Assembly (NCBI GenBank): GCA_963281255.1
Contig: OY725489.1
Location: 3,348,001-3,412,000 of the forward strand
DNA: 64,000 nt
Source: Aphrocallistes beatrix
Lineage: Eukaryota; Porifera; Hexactinellida; Sceptrulophora; Aphrocallistidae
Reading direction: 5' to 3'
This document shows positions 1 through 11,052 of this stretch, in pieces. The notes beneath the pieces are model-generated. The model saw nothing but the letters and a program-made list of their open reading frames with translations. It was not told the DNA's origin and made no database searches. The translations under genes and the position numbers were made by a program. Numbering within the stretch: position 1 is the first letter of the stretch; each line of letters begins with the position of its first letter.

Positions 1-73
1 ATAGTCCACTACTGTTAATTATTAAAGTGATTAAACTAATATTTTTTACTTATTAGCTATAAAATATCCGAAC

Positions 74-2196
74 ATGTCAACTGATGAGAATAGTACCACA
101 AGTACTACACATCTTGATCCTGAATTTCAAGCAGCAAAGAGGTAATCTATCATTTTCTGTTGTTTATAGCCCAACTTTAATATACTTGTTTTAATGGATT
201 TTTATATAGGATAAAAAGAGTTTGTAAATGGAATCCTAACTGGCAATCGGAATTTAATATATTCAAAAGCCGTAGAGGACTTTTGCTCACTGCAAACTTT
301 GTAAAGCTGTTTTTTCCATAGCAGCTGGGGATCTAAATGATGTGAAAAGACACCTTGAGAGACAGAAACATAGATGTTTAACTAGTCAATTAACGAATCA
401 GATAACCGTTAAAGAATCGTTCAGAAAAATTGACAATCCTGTAACTGCTGCAGAAATATACTTCGCTACCTTTGTGGCAGAGCACAATTTGCCTTTTATG
501 TGTGCTGACCATTTTACCAAATTGTGTAAAGTCATGTTTCCTGATAGCCAAATAGCTCAATCATTTGCAGCTGGTAGGACGAAAACAACCGCTATAATGA
601 AGTTTGCTATTGCTCCTAGATTAAATGTTGTTGTCAAGGCTTGCAAACGTTCCCCTTTTTCTATTTTATGCGATGGGGGAAATGATCAACTCGATAAGAA
701 GTATTTTGCTATTTTGGTCCGCTATTGGGAAGATATTACAAATCAAGTGGTTACCCGTTTTCTTGCTCTACCAGTGTGTAACATTAGTACCTCACAAGCA
801 TTGTTTGATGCTCTTGCTTTAGAAATTGATTCAAGGAATATACCTTGGGAAAACGCTGTCGGGTTCGCTTTCGAAACCACTAATGTGATGGTGGGCCAAA
901 GAAATTCTGTTCTAAGTAGGGTAAAGTTGAAGCAACCCAATGTTTTTAGTCTGGGTTGTCTTTGTCATTTAGCTGCACTATGCGCAGTTTCTGGACTGAA
1001 GAAGTTGCCAGTCTCTATTGATAATTTATTAATTGACATATTTTACCATTTTAAACATTCTTCGAAACGTTGGAGTGAGTTCGCAGAGATACAAAAAGAC
1101 TTTGAAGAAATCGCTCCTCTCAAAGTATTGAAGCATTGTTCTACTCGATGGCTTAGTTTAGAGCGTTGTGTTAAACGCCTCATATATCAGTGGCAACCTC
1201 TTTTAACATATTTTGACAGAGAGTCAGGGTATACTTCTAATGAAAGGGTCCAGAGAGTTTTCAGACATCTTAGTAGTATCGAAACTAAACTTTTCTGTCA
1301 TTTTGTCCTTTATGCTTTAAAACCCCTTAATAATTTTTCATTATCCTTCCAAACAAATGCTAGTAAGATAGCATTTATACAATCTGACGTTCGCAAATTG
1401 CTCAAGGTTTACCTCAGTAATTTCATACATCCGAACATTTACAGGTAATTGATGATGTGATCCAAGTTGATTATATGAACAGATCATGCCAGTTAGGCGA
1501 TAATGAACTTGGGATCGGGACATCTACACGGATGCTCTTATGTGAACCTGACTCTGCAGATGAATATATTGGCACAACTATTGAGAAAAGATTTTATACG
1601 AGTGTAAGGTTATTCTATGAATGCGGTGTCACTAAAATGTTGGCTAAATTTCCTTTTAAGGATAGCACCCTAAAGGATTTGTCACTTCTTGACCCAAGGA
1701 ATCGTCTTGAGATAAATGTTTCTAGTTCATTAAACCTGGCGAAACGTTTCTGTTACTACAATTGCGATGAACTTGATTTATTAACTATGGAAATAGGGGA
1801 TTTTAAGGTTGTTGTGATGACCAACTTCCTGCATTCAATCCATATGATGTAGCAGGAACTGATCACCTTTGGGCAGCCGTTGGCAACATGAAATCTTTTA
1901 TAAATAATGACAGCTTATGATTTAACTTGCTTTCACAGCTTGCAAAAACTCTCCTAGTGCTCCCGCATTCTAATGCAGATCCAGAAAGAATATTTAGTAT
2001 GGTGCGAAAAATTGAAAGTGAAGAGAGGGGAAGGTTAGGAACTGACACAGTTAGTTCGCTACTTAGCTATAAGATGAACAATAGCACCCCTTGTTTCGAA
2101 AATGCACATTTGATGACAAAAGAACTATTAGATTCTGCTAAGGCTGCTACGAAGAAAAGTCTTGATATTTCTGAGCCCCCAATCGCTGATCATTAA
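74..2196 (+). pseudogene. Decayed hAT-family transposase with one intron
   Basis: A cut-and-paste hAT transposase relic. Exon 1 begins at the ATG at 74 and ends at a donor (AG|gtaatc, 141/142); the acceptor (tttatatag) is at 209. Exon 2 encodes a BED-type zinc finger near 285-372 (AHCKLC, then DVKRHLERQKH). The RNase-H core follows from 342 to 1448, with ILCDGGND, VMVGQRNSVLSR, CLCHLAALCA and TRWLSLERCVKR. The C-terminal dimerisation segment is at 1927-2196 (LPHSNADPERIFSMV). The gene is broken by frameshifts near 280, 1444 and 1815 and by an in-frame TGA at 1918-1920. The second acidic residue of the core looks replaced (GFAFETT where families usually show a D). The left terminus may lie outside the window, so no target duplication could be read. 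The family call is firm; the exact hAT clade is not assigned. Confidence 0.85.
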
Positions 2197-2836
2197 TTCT
2201 ATATGATTTGGAATTATTCAACTAGTTTGATAATTATTATTTCTTAGTTATTTTTCCACTTATATTTTATAAAATACTTACTTAAGTAACATTTTCAGCT
2301 TTGATATATTGACATATATGTAATCTCAACATAAAACATTGAATTTATGTACTGATGTGTTTTGTCCCGCCAAATTTCCAAATGTCCCGCCAAAATCACT
2401 TGTCCGTCCCGATAAAGACTTGCTATAGGTTGGCAAGTATGCTTTCTTAATATCAAAAATTAAATTATTCAGCTCTTGGCATAATGCGCAGGAGTTGAGC
2501 GGTTGTTTTCAACATTTGGCGATATACATTCCAACATTTAGAATAGACATGGAGTCGATAAGGTGGCCAAGAATGTTTTATCTACAGAATGCTCAATCTA
2601 TCTAAATAAATTTCTCTACATTTTCTTATTGCAATTAATCATAAAATGAATTAAAGCAAAAATAAATGGATAATATGGTATTAAACTATCTGAATCTCAA
2701 TATTGTGGATTTATTAGCAAAATAATAACAAAATGTGAAATGGATTACAAAAATAAATAAAAGAAATCTGATTTAAATCAAAATAATTTGATTTAAATTT
2801 AAAAAATCCGATTTAAATATTTTTTTTAAAATTTTT
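2197..2836. other. Non-coding AT-rich stretch with hAT 3' tail
   Basis: No gene seen. At 2359-2440 there are repeated tgtcccgccaaa motifs and a ttggcaagtatgc end that probably belong to the 3' tail of the preceding hAT element. The remainder, to the next element, is A+T-rich filler (runs of aaataaat and gatttaaat). Confidence 0.4.
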
Positions 2837-3349
2837 AGTGCAGCTCCTATAGGGAGATGCCCTTATGGCATGGACGGAGTATCTCGTCCTGTATGTATGT
2901 ATGTATGTATGTATGTATGTATGTATGTATGTATGTATGTATGTATGTATGTATGTATGTATGTATGTATGTATGTATGTATGTATGTATGTATGTATGT
3001 ATGTATGTATGTATGTATGTATGTATGTATGTATGTATGTATGTATGTATGTATGTATGTATGTATGTATGTATGTATGTATGTATGTATGTATGTATGT
3101 ATGTATGTATGTATGTATGTATGTATGTATGTCCGTACGCGCGCAACTGCGAAATCTAACATTCCGAATTTTACCAAATTTCGCATGTAGGATCTCTTTA
3201 TGGTGTAGATGTGCACCGTTTTTCGCAAAATCTCATTACTTCACGTAGATTCCAAATTTCACACTTAGAATGCCGTAAGATTAGTATTTCACAATGTAAT
3301 CCGATATTTATATCACACGTTACTTCGAGTCACTTCTTGGAGCTGCACT
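2837..3349. mobile_element. AGTGCAGCTCC inverted-repeat element (MITE-like)
   Basis: The ends are exact inverted copies, AGTGCAGCTCC at 2837-2847 and GGAGCTGCACT at 3339-3349, so this is probably a ~513-bp non-autonomous DNA transposon. Order inside: a small palindromic segment (atgcccttatggcat), the long GTAT microsatellite, then a segment with ccgaattttaccaaatttcg. The same pieces recur, often inverted or truncated, at 11835-11875, 12048-12105, 18346-18425, 22660-22705, 29100-29259 and 39575-39605, which defines a family. The flank ctatcgatctgtcgacc also recurs next to other copies, so the true terminus may lie ~20 bp further out. No coding capacity and no target duplication identified. Confidence 0.65.
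2890..3132. repeat. (GTAT)n microsatellite, ~61 units
   Basis: An uninterrupted GTAT tract of about 243 bp lies inside the AGTGCAGCTCC element. It is open in all frames on both strands and would translate to MYVC or YIHT repeats; those readings are artefacts. Confidence 0.97.
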
Positions 3350-3719
3350 ATCGATCTGTCGACCTGATTTTTATCAACCCTGCTGCCTTGGGTGGCTTGT
3401 GAATAAATTGAACTTGAACTCGATAAAAGTTATTCTGACAAACGCTAACAAAGAAAATTCTGAATAATGACAGCTTCTAGATTCCGACAAATGCAGCGTC
3501 CCCATTCGGACAAGTGACAGTTGACCTGTCACTGGAAAATTTGTCCGGGGGACCAACCTTTTCAGGGAAAATCGGTCCTACGCTGAAAATATTGGTCCTA
3601 CTATGGACAAATTTTCCATGGAATTTGGTCCACCCTGATCAATTTTTTTCTTGCCTTCTCTGGAGCGTTGCACCAGTTGCCAATTACAAGTAAGGCTATA
3701 TGCTGCTCTTGTTAAAATA
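3350..3719. repeat. GGTCC/GGAC-rich palindromic repeat debris
   Basis: No gene. At 3500-3640 there are short inverted words: caagtgacag facing ctgtcactgg, then repeated ggaccaa / ttggtcc and ggacaaattttcc motifs. The same vocabulary occurs at 4490-4715, 18259-18896 and 41890-42305, suggesting a family of foldback elements. Confidence 0.45.
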
Positions 3720-3898
3720 CAGTATAACTTAGTATGTACTCGGGATACAACGTACTTCGGCTTAGTGAGTACTCATTTCTCTGAACCAGAATTCATTTAT
3801 TATATAGATTCCTATGTAATATCAACTCGGTTAGTACGTGCCTACGGATAGTACGTACTTTTTTCTGATTCCCGGTACGTAGTAACCGAGCTCTACTG
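3720..3898. mobile_element. Pogo/mariner-type MITE, CAGTAGAACTCGG family, copy 1
   Basis: A 179-bp element flanked by TA on both sides, with ends CAGTATAACTTAG and GAGCTCTACTG. It is the diverged inverse of the copy at 42549-42736: both share cgggatacaacgtacttcgg and gagtactcatttctctgaacc-like blocks. Non-coding; it would need a pogo or Tc1-type transposase in trans. Confidence 0.8.
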
Positions 3899-3899
3899 T

Positions 3900-5737
3900 A
3901 TTTCTAAAATTTCGAGATATTTACAAGTGCTTTTCGAGCTATTCTTTTTAATTTATTATGCCATCCTTCTAGATAATTATAAGTTCTAGGACAGTAGGTG
4001 TTAGTCGAATACATTCTATAAAATCGGTGAAAACTGGCCTACCAACCAAGTATCTTCAAATTATCTTATAAATCCACTTGAAAGACGATAAGGTGCCAAT
4101 GATTTGACGATTTGCCATCCAAAATAACTAGATTTGCAGGTCTAAATGAGCTATTATTCACTTAGTCCTAAACCTCTGGGTGACGATGTTATCAGTATTC
4201 TTGAAAATCAACAGAATGTCAATTCTGATTCTTAATCCATTTTCGTCACTTACTTATGTGTGGCTGGCTTTAGCCTAAATTGCCATAAAAACCAAGTAAC
4301 GTAACAGATTAGAATGTTAGAAGATTTGAGATGAGCATTCAGCAAACAGACCCTCGGTTTGCAGAGTTAGTGGAGAAAAAATACGTTTCTTATTGACTAT
4401 ATAATTAGAATTCTAATTAGATATACTACATCGTTAGATCATCGAATTTTTAATCCTCAATTGGTGAAATCGGGTTAACTGAGCTAGACAACAAGGTAAT
4501 GAGTGGAACCCCTGGTCTGGGTTGGATTTGAAAATTATAAGCATAAAACCAATTTTCAATGAAAGAATTGGTCGCTTGGATCAATATTCCATGAAAGAAT
4601 AGTCTTCCAAACCAATTCCCTGAAAAAATGATTCCGGACCAATATTCCATGGAAAATTGGTCCATTGCAGAACAAAAACTTTCAGCATAGACCAATTTTT
4701 TCGAGGAACAAAATTACGGCCGTGTTAATCAAAAGAGGTTGTACACATCTCAATATGTATGAAGATATTCATATGAGAAACATGATAATATTATAATTGT
4801 CATCTTTGATGAGAAAACGAAAACGATATGATGATTTGAAGACTAATATTATGGCTTAAGTTATTCAGAATAACCTACATTGCCCCCTCCTATAATTTTT
4901 GATTAAAACTTAATTTTACAGATTTTTCAATCTGCTTTCTTTTATATTTTTATGTATTATATGTTTGTTTGAGATAGCAAATGATAAATAACCAGATCAA
5001 AATAATAAAATACGAATACAAAGAAGTGAACGAGAAGTATTCAATCGAATTTTCCGACTTAAACAGGTGCGTATTATTCCATTTTAGTAGATTTAGACCT
5101 GAATTTTCACTTTAATTTAAATTTTGAGATATAGGGATAGGGTGAGAACTTATTGGATGTCTCAATACCTAAGTAGTAAATATATTTGTTTGTACCTCTT
5201 AGAGTTTTCGAACTATCCTCTCAATTGGTCAGAATACATTTCCCTAACAACGAAGGAAAATGTAAACACTCAGAAACTCTACAAAAATTTATGTACACCA
5301 AGAGGTCTCAAAGGGCTATAAAACAAATAATAGCACTAAATTCATTCCCCATCAATACCCCTAGGGTTAATGCAAATTTCTGAAAATTTAGGGTTGGTGA
5401 AACCATTGGCTGGTCTGGCATGGAATAAACCTATTATGATTCAAACCATTAAGAGCTAGGTTTAGTTTCTGGATATCAACGCTGTTGGGACCGAACGTGT
5501 TACCTCAGACTACTTGGTCAAAATAAGCAAGTAGGTTGCCGCAGACCACGAAGTTTCCCTCTTTACTCATAGCGTGATGTCGTGTATCGGTGCTCCTGTG
5601 ATCTTTCGCCCGTAAACGGAGTTGCTAACGAGTTTGAGGATTGAATTTGCACCAGAATCCGCGAGTATTGCCTTATCCACCGACTTGATTCGATATAAAA
5701 AACTCCGATTATTAAAATGGAGTGATAAGTTAAAGAG
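3900..5737. other. Non-coding stretch
   Basis: No gene recognised. At 4490-4715 accaatattccatgg-type words occur in both orientations (a diverged member of the GGTCC palindromic family). Short open readings around 5124-5383 lack any recognisable motif. Confidence 0.35.
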
Positions 5738-5779
5738 CGAGCATAGCGAGCGACCACTTTTGGTCGCTCGCTATGCTCG
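5738..5779. repeat. Perfect 19-bp hairpin, loop CTTT
   Basis: The 19-base arm 5738-5756 (CGAGCATAGCGAGCGACCA) is exactly complementary to 5761-5779, with a four-base CTTT loop. It is GC-rich in AT-rich surroundings. Possibly the end structure of an element; function unknown. Confidence 0.85.
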
Positions 5780-6325
5780 GATTGTGGGGGTTGGTACCAG
5801 GAAAAAATCGACCCTTACATACCAATGCAGAAATATTTGTTGGGGGGGAACTTTCCTAGAAACTTAGTGAGTGTAACCTAAGTAGACTAATGCGAATTTC
5901 TATCGAGGGTCCCGAATTCTCATCTGTAGATTTTAACGAAATTCTGGATGTTTACAAGGAACAGAATCGTAAAATCCTCCTTTAATTAATTACTTATCTA
6001 GTTAATGTGTATTAGTCGATTTACTGAAACAATTATAATTTGCTATAGGATCTTAATTAAAATAGATGTAAGCAGTAGTGCACCATTGATTCTTGAAGTA
6101 CTGTATTTATTCACTATGTTAAGACAATTTCTGGGAGGGGGCATCTTTCCTGTGTGGGGAATCCCAGGGCCCCCCCTCTGTATCACACCCTGCATACCCT
6201 TAGTAGTAGGAAGTTTTTGCTAGAATTTTGTGAGCAGCAAACTCATTCTCCTATAACTTTTCTGATATAAAAATGAAAAATAATTTTGAGATTTAGAATG
6301 TTCAACTTGCAGGCTGTAAAATATA
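5780..6325. other. Non-coding stretch
   Basis: No gene seen. A G/C-homopolymer-rich patch at 6130-6190 (ctgggaggggg, cagggcccccc) looks like debris of a hAT-type terminus. Confidence 0.35.
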
Positions 6326-7244
6326 CAGGGTGTCCCAAAATTATTGTCGTATCGCATATTTGTCTATATTAGTTTATTGTAGTAGTCCGAGTTTACTTTC
6401 AGTTCACTTAATTTTCCTCGGAATAGTACTTGTGTTTATTAACGATTGATTTTATATTGAACCTTTTAATATGGTAGAGTGAATTTATCCATATTGAAGA
6501 TTTTATCATCGAAATTTTATTAATTCACTATGGATGTCAAAAATTTACCAAAATCAGTTCGTAGGTCATCATATCTCTAAATCGACTGTTCATCGCTATT
6601 TGAAGGAAAATCTAAGAGAGCGACTGCCTATAAAAGACCAAAGATTTCCAAATTGACGCCAAAACAGAGGGAAAATCGCCATGACCTTTGAATGAAACGG
6701 AAAATTGGGGTGTAGAGGAATGGAAACGAGTCTTGTGGAGTGATGAATTGCCATACGAACTGTTCCAATCCCAGTTCAGTCCAAAATGATAGAGTTTGGT
6801 CCACTGACAGCTTTAGAGTTCCACCTCGTGAAATTATTAAAAAAACCCTAAAGTCATGTTGTGGGCAATTATGAGCTACCGTGCACTCTCAGAATTGCAT
6901 TTCGTTCCTCCTAAACAAATGGCAACCTCTCAATACTATGTGGAAGAGGTGTTGGCGAAATCCTGTTCCACGAAGACAGGGGATATTCTGACCAGGAAAT
7001 TACTCTCAAACATGTCACGCGCCATTTTCATGCAAGACGGTGCTCCAGCACACACCTCTAATCGCGCACAGGAATGGTGCAAGAACAACATGCCCGCTTT
7101 CTGGGCCAAAGGGGAATGGCCTCGTATTGCTAAGTGTCTCCAATTGAATGGAGGATATATTGGCAAATAATGGGTTACATCTGACACTTTTTACCTATTT
7201 TAAAATAATCCTAACGAATACGACAATAATTTTGCGACACCCTG
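6326..7244 (+). mobile_element. Mariner/Tc1-superfamily element, 919 bp
   Basis: Both ends and the TA target duplication are visible (TA at 6324-6325 and 7245-7246). The termini begin CAGGGTGTCCCAAAATTATT and its near-complement (AATAATTTTGCGACACCCTG), about 28 bp long. A truncated transposase relic fills the middle. At 919 bp it is shorter than a typical ~1.3-kb autonomous mariner, and the end of the DDE region is missing. Confidence 0.9.
6530..7170 (+). pseudogene. Truncated mariner/Tc1-like transposase
   Basis: Transposase relic inside the 6326-7244 element. A helix-turn-helix remnant (KSTVHRYLKENL) near 6565-6620 is followed by several stops and frameshifts. The readable DDE portion is 6856-7170: LHFVPPKQMATSQYYVEEVL, then MSRAIFMQDGAPAHTS, which holds the second catalytic Asp, then WCKNNMPAFWAKGEWPR. 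The reading breaks off where the SPDLNPIEN segment with the third catalytic acid should be, so the protein cannot be active. The first catalytic Asp region is also scrambled. The family assignment rests on the QDGAPAHT box plus the TA-flanked inverted repeats. Confidence 0.85.
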
Positions 7245-7672
7245 TAGTACACTCCGCACCTGCGCCTACCGCCATGTAAAAGTATCATAGGCTTCAAAAT
7301 GGGGGAGTAATTACCCACAATACCACCTGTAACCCCCTAGATCCGCCACTGTGATCAACCTGAAAGGGCTGAAGGGTGTAATGCATGTCATGTAATAGGA
7401 AAGGATAAATGTCAAATCGATCTGACAAATGGGGGGCCACTTCCTACCCCCATTAATAGTAGGATACTCCAGCTTTCACCTCAATCTAAAAGTCCGAACG
7501 ATCAAACCGTAAGATTCTCAGGGGGGGCATGGCCCCCCCCTGGATTCCCCTGTACCCGCCCCTGATACACATAGGGAAGCGTGCAGGGGATGCACACCTG
7601 AAATAATGCGTGACGGCTAATTCTATAACAAAAAGATGAGTAAATCGAAAAAATACCAAAAATTTACTAATC
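7245..7672. other. hAT-type terminus debris, no gene
   Basis: cccctagatccgccactg (ending ~7351) and gtacccgcccctg (ending ~7564) read as right-hand ends of hAT-type elements (inverse of CAGTGGCGGATC and CAGGGGCGGGTA). Matching left ends were not found. The G-run/C-run patch at 7510-7540 fits the same source. Confidence 0.4.
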
Positions 7673-8260
7673 AAACATAATTTGGCCAATATAGGAGATA
7701 AATTTATGAAAAATGAATCAAATATGCACCACGACATAATACATTAGAGAACATAGTTAGTTACCAAATGCCGAGTATTGATGACCTCATTGCCACTTTT
7801 TCTAAACCGCATAAAATATAAAATCGTTCATAAGTTGATCAATATAGGGGAAAAGCTTAAGGAAGTTGAATCAAATATGCACATTAACATACCACATTAG
7901 TAGATGCAGACATTTATCAAAAATGTCAATTCACCACGAATGATGACGTCATGATCGCATTTAAAACCGTAAAATTACTAAGTCTTACATAACCTGGTCA
8001 ATATACTAGTAGATAAAATGATGAAAATCGAAAAATTTCCTTATTCAAACAATATACTTGTATAAGTGCTCAGGTATTCGATACAAATATTAAGTCATCA
8101 TAGAGTTGTACGCCGTTATCACCTCTTAACATGAAATCTTACATAATTTGGCCAATATATGTGTTAATTTCTGAAAATTGAACCAAACACGCACGTTAAC
8201 GAAAGAGGAATGCAAACAGGAAAATAATTACCATTAGGACTATTCTAAAAGGGATACTTG
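7673..8260. repeat. Degenerate ~155-bp tandem repeat, four units
   Basis: The phrase cataatttggccaatata, or a variant, recurs at about 7676, 7829, 7988 and 8142, spacing 153, 159 and 154 bp. The intervening sequence (tgaatcaaatatgcac, tgatgacgtcat) also aligns in most units. This is an old satellite-like array whose units have diverged heavily. Confidence 0.7.
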
Positions 8261-9137
8261 AGGGCACTAAGTACAGCTGTCGGCGAAGCGCTTGTGAAAA
8301 ATGAAACTCAAGCACTTGTAATAGATAAGCGTCAAGGTGTAGTGCAGCATAGTATTGGACATATTTTAGCCAAGAAAAATGCGACACCAAAATTCATTCA
8401 GACAAAGCGTAGTGAATATAAGGAAGTCAAATTAATCATTTTAAAAAGAGAGGTTACTGGTTGAAAGTAGCATAGTCTGATCAATACTTGTTGCATAACT
8501 GCAGGGGCGGCGCCAGTTTTTTTCCTTAGGGGGCGCACCAAGGGCTCCAAAATGCATTAGGGGGCGCACTAGAGTGTTCTCATAACAAAAGGGGAGCAGC
8601 ACGAACCCCAATACAGGAAGTCAAACGTTACATAACGTAAATTCTAATGAAAATTAGATACACCCTCCCCCTTCTTAACACTTTCCCTGATTTTACTATT
8701 ACTTTGTCAAATTGTAACACTGCCTCCTCCTTCTGAATGTTACGTAGCGTATGAACAAGAGTGGATCATGAATAAATGAGTCATTATTCAGGGAAATGGG
8801 GCATGCCCCCATTTGAAATTCGATGGCTTGCATATAGACAGGGAGGATCCAGGATTTCGAAAGGGAAAGACCGGGAGCGAGCGACAGTAGGTGGTCTGCG
8901 GCTTGGTCCAAGACAAAAATTGATCCTGAGCAAACTAAGAGATGATCTTAAGTAGATCCCAGATTTTGTAGGCATTATCAAACCTCCACGTGCGGTAGCC
9001 GCTTAAATTTTTGAATACAACGCCTACTCCACACCTCCGAACATGCAACTAAGACTTAAAACTCCATATATATTAAAGGAAATATGATTTTAATCTAAAA
9101 TATAACTGTGTTGAAACTACTAATTGTGAAACATGCT
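8261..9137. other. Non-coding stretch with a hAT-type left end
   Basis: No gene recognised. At ~8502 cagggGCGGCGCCAG with repeated agggggcgcac resembles a hAT left terminus; no partner end was found. A 67-codon open stretch at 8258-8464 has no recognisable motif. Confidence 0.35.
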
Positions 9138-9294
9138 GGGTATGCCTAATTCCCGGGACGAGACGTCAAGATACCTAATTTCCAGGACAGGAAGAGCCAA
9201 GATGCCTAATTATCGGGATGGGTCGATATCCCGTCCAGCAAATTAGGTATCTATATTTTCTGGGACAGTCCCGTCCCGAGAATTAGGCATCCCT
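9138..9294. mobile_element. hAT-type MITE, 157 bp, target duplication AACATGCT
   Basis: Flanked by identical 8-bp direct repeats AACATGCT (9130-9137 and 9295-9302). The ends are inverted copies around ATGCCTAATTCCCGGGAC. Two further internal copies of the cctaatt..cgggac word give it a multi-hairpin structure. Non-coding. Confidence 0.8.
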
Positions 9295-9714
9295 AACATG
9301 CTAGTATCAGAAGCCAATCGTTTAGTTATAAAGTTTTATCTTTTAAATTCTTAATGCATTTCAAATTTCTACTGGAGTAGGAGTCCCACCCCCTGGATCT
9401 CCCTCTGGTACTACAAGCAGTTATAATATGAGAAACTTCATACAACATTCAATGCGAGGAATATTATTACACTTATGCGAAAACACTTCCCATTAGGGAA
9501 ATTCTCTTACACCTCAGTCCAATTTATCTATTTTCTTTTATTTTCAACTGATTATTTGTCATCTTTAAGGCCAAAGGCTTTATGACTATTCATGGCTTTA
9601 TGACAAATGTATTGCCTTTCTTAGGTCCGAGAAGGATTCCATTAATGATAAAATTGATTGAGCAAAAGATATAGCACACTATTATTGTTGCCATCCGAAT
9701 ATAATAATATTTGA
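9295..9714. other. Non-coding stretch
   Basis: AT-rich; no gene, element end or strong repeat recognised. Confidence 0.35.
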
Positions 9715-9980
9715 TAATATGAACTTTGTAGTTTCAAATTTGCATTACATTCGGGGATAGTTTGCTTTATATGAAGTAAATTCTATTTTAACATGACCCT
9801 AATATTTCTACTACAGCTCAGATTTCATTAATGTAACCCTAGACACATGACAATTCAGCAATCCTTAGTAGAGAAGCAGAAAGCGATATTGTTTCTTTGA
9901 TATCCCCAGGCGCCCACCGGGCGACTCTGCGGACACTTTGCTTCCGCAAGCCGCACAGCGAAGCAAGCTTGTATACAGTA
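9715..9980 (+). mobile_element. Helitron-like copy with CpG-rich 3' end
   Basis: Shares aagtaaattctatttt..ttctgct-type, ctgatttcattaatgt and gacaattcagca blocks with 28866-29057 and 59340-59575, in the same order. It ends in a diverged CpG-rich box (gcggacactttgcttccgc..gcgaagcaagcttgta). Non-coding. Confidence 0.6.
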
Positions 9981-10129
9981 TGTGGTAAAGTGACATTGAC
10001 TATCGAAAAAATAAAAATTTGCGTGACAAATACCCTCCCACATTCAGAATTTTTATTCAAATTTTGTGGGATTTGAGTTGGATAGTTTGGATACTTGCTT
10101 GCTATGGTATAGGAATTTAAATTAAATTA

Positions 10130-10204
10130 CAGTCAGGGTCGCTTATTATGAACCACCAGGGGACAATAAATTATTTTCATAATTTAGAATATATTACGCC
10201 AAGG
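10130..10204. mobile_element. Pogo-family left end (partial)
   Basis: CAGTCAGGGTCGCTTATTAT after a TA at 10128-10129 is the terminus of the pogo element at 31449-33976. The next ~60 bp (aaccaccaggggac, cataatttag) also follow that element's layout. The right end is missing. Confidence 0.65.
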
Positions 10205-10660
10205 CTGGATTCGGTTAACCGCCGTCAATCTCTTTTAACGGTTGAGGAAATCTTAGATCGGTTAACCGATCTGCTTTATTTTCTAAATATTTTTTCACTG
10301 ATTTCATTGTTTTTCGAGAGATTCAAGAATATTACTTCTAAAAATTTGTAAATGTAATAGACTTACTGAGTTCTAACCACATAGTACAGGGCTGTCCAAC
10401 AATATTTACTTCGGGCCGCAACTGCTTCATACCATTTAGTGGCGGGCCGCAATACAGGGGCGTGCACTCGGGATGGGTATGGATAGAGGCATTTTGGACG
10501 CAACGCGGGCCACAGCGCGGGCCGCCTGTTGGACAGCGCTGACATAGTATATTTCGAGACCACTGAAAATTATCAATTTTTCAATATCAGGTTAAAGCTT
10601 AGTTCAAAAATTCATATTTCAAACAATTAATACTGACTTCGGTTAAACGGAGTATATCAA
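10205..10660. repeat. Dispersed repeat R1, copy 1 (split by a MITE)
   Basis: Matches 42405-42900 in order: aaatcttagatcgg, ccgatctgctttattttcta, cattgtttttcga, ttcaagaatattacttctaa, then ctgaaaattat, aaaattcatatttcaa and a ggttaacc-type end. This copy is interrupted by the 155-bp hAT MITE at 10387-10541; the other copy is interrupted at about the same place by a different MITE. Inverted ggttaacc words at both ends suggest the repeat itself is a MITE. Confidence 0.7.
10387..10541. mobile_element. hAT-type MITE, 155 bp, target duplication ACATAGTA
   Basis: Exact 8-bp direct repeats ACATAGTA flank it (10379-10386 and 10542-10549). Termini are CAGGGCTGTCCAAC and GTTGGACAGCGCTG, inverted with one mismatch. 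GC-rich inside (cgggccgc repeated). It is inserted in repeat R1. Non-coding. Confidence 0.92.
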
Positions 10661-11052
10661 GAAATTTAATTACATATATTAAATTTCGTTTGCTAAACAT
10701 AAATAAATGCTCAAAGATACCCCAATTCTACTATTGTGGTTGTGTTTTCATAGATGTCATTAATGCAAAATTTAGGGACTTAGTCTATTGAACTCGAGAC
10801 TCGAATCAAAAGATAAGAATAGGTGGATGAATAATCCTAGGAATTTTCAACACAATCAAACAAAAAAGCAAAAGGCACTACTCAGGCTAAAAGTATATTG
10901 AGTATATACCCCTCGTTATAAAATCATTACCTCTTTTCTTTCTAAATATAGTCGCTTCTACAAATGCATTCTGAACTTACTTTCGAAAGGAGTAATTTTG
11001 CCCAGCACTATATATAAATAGGTTTGTATCCACTTTCTATTTTCTATGATTA
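10661..11052. other. Non-coding stretch
   Basis: AT-rich, no gene. A TATA-like ctatatataaatagg at ~11006-11020 sits just before the Helitron-like copy; no transcript can be linked to it. Confidence 0.35.

Noticed and set aside
2847..3248. Several 100-127-codon ORFs of MYVC or YIHT repeats on both strands
   Set aside because: They are six-frame readings of the GTAT microsatellite; no independent coding sign.
7486..7737. 83-codon minus-strand ORF
   Set aside because: No motif, and it covers hAT-type terminal debris.
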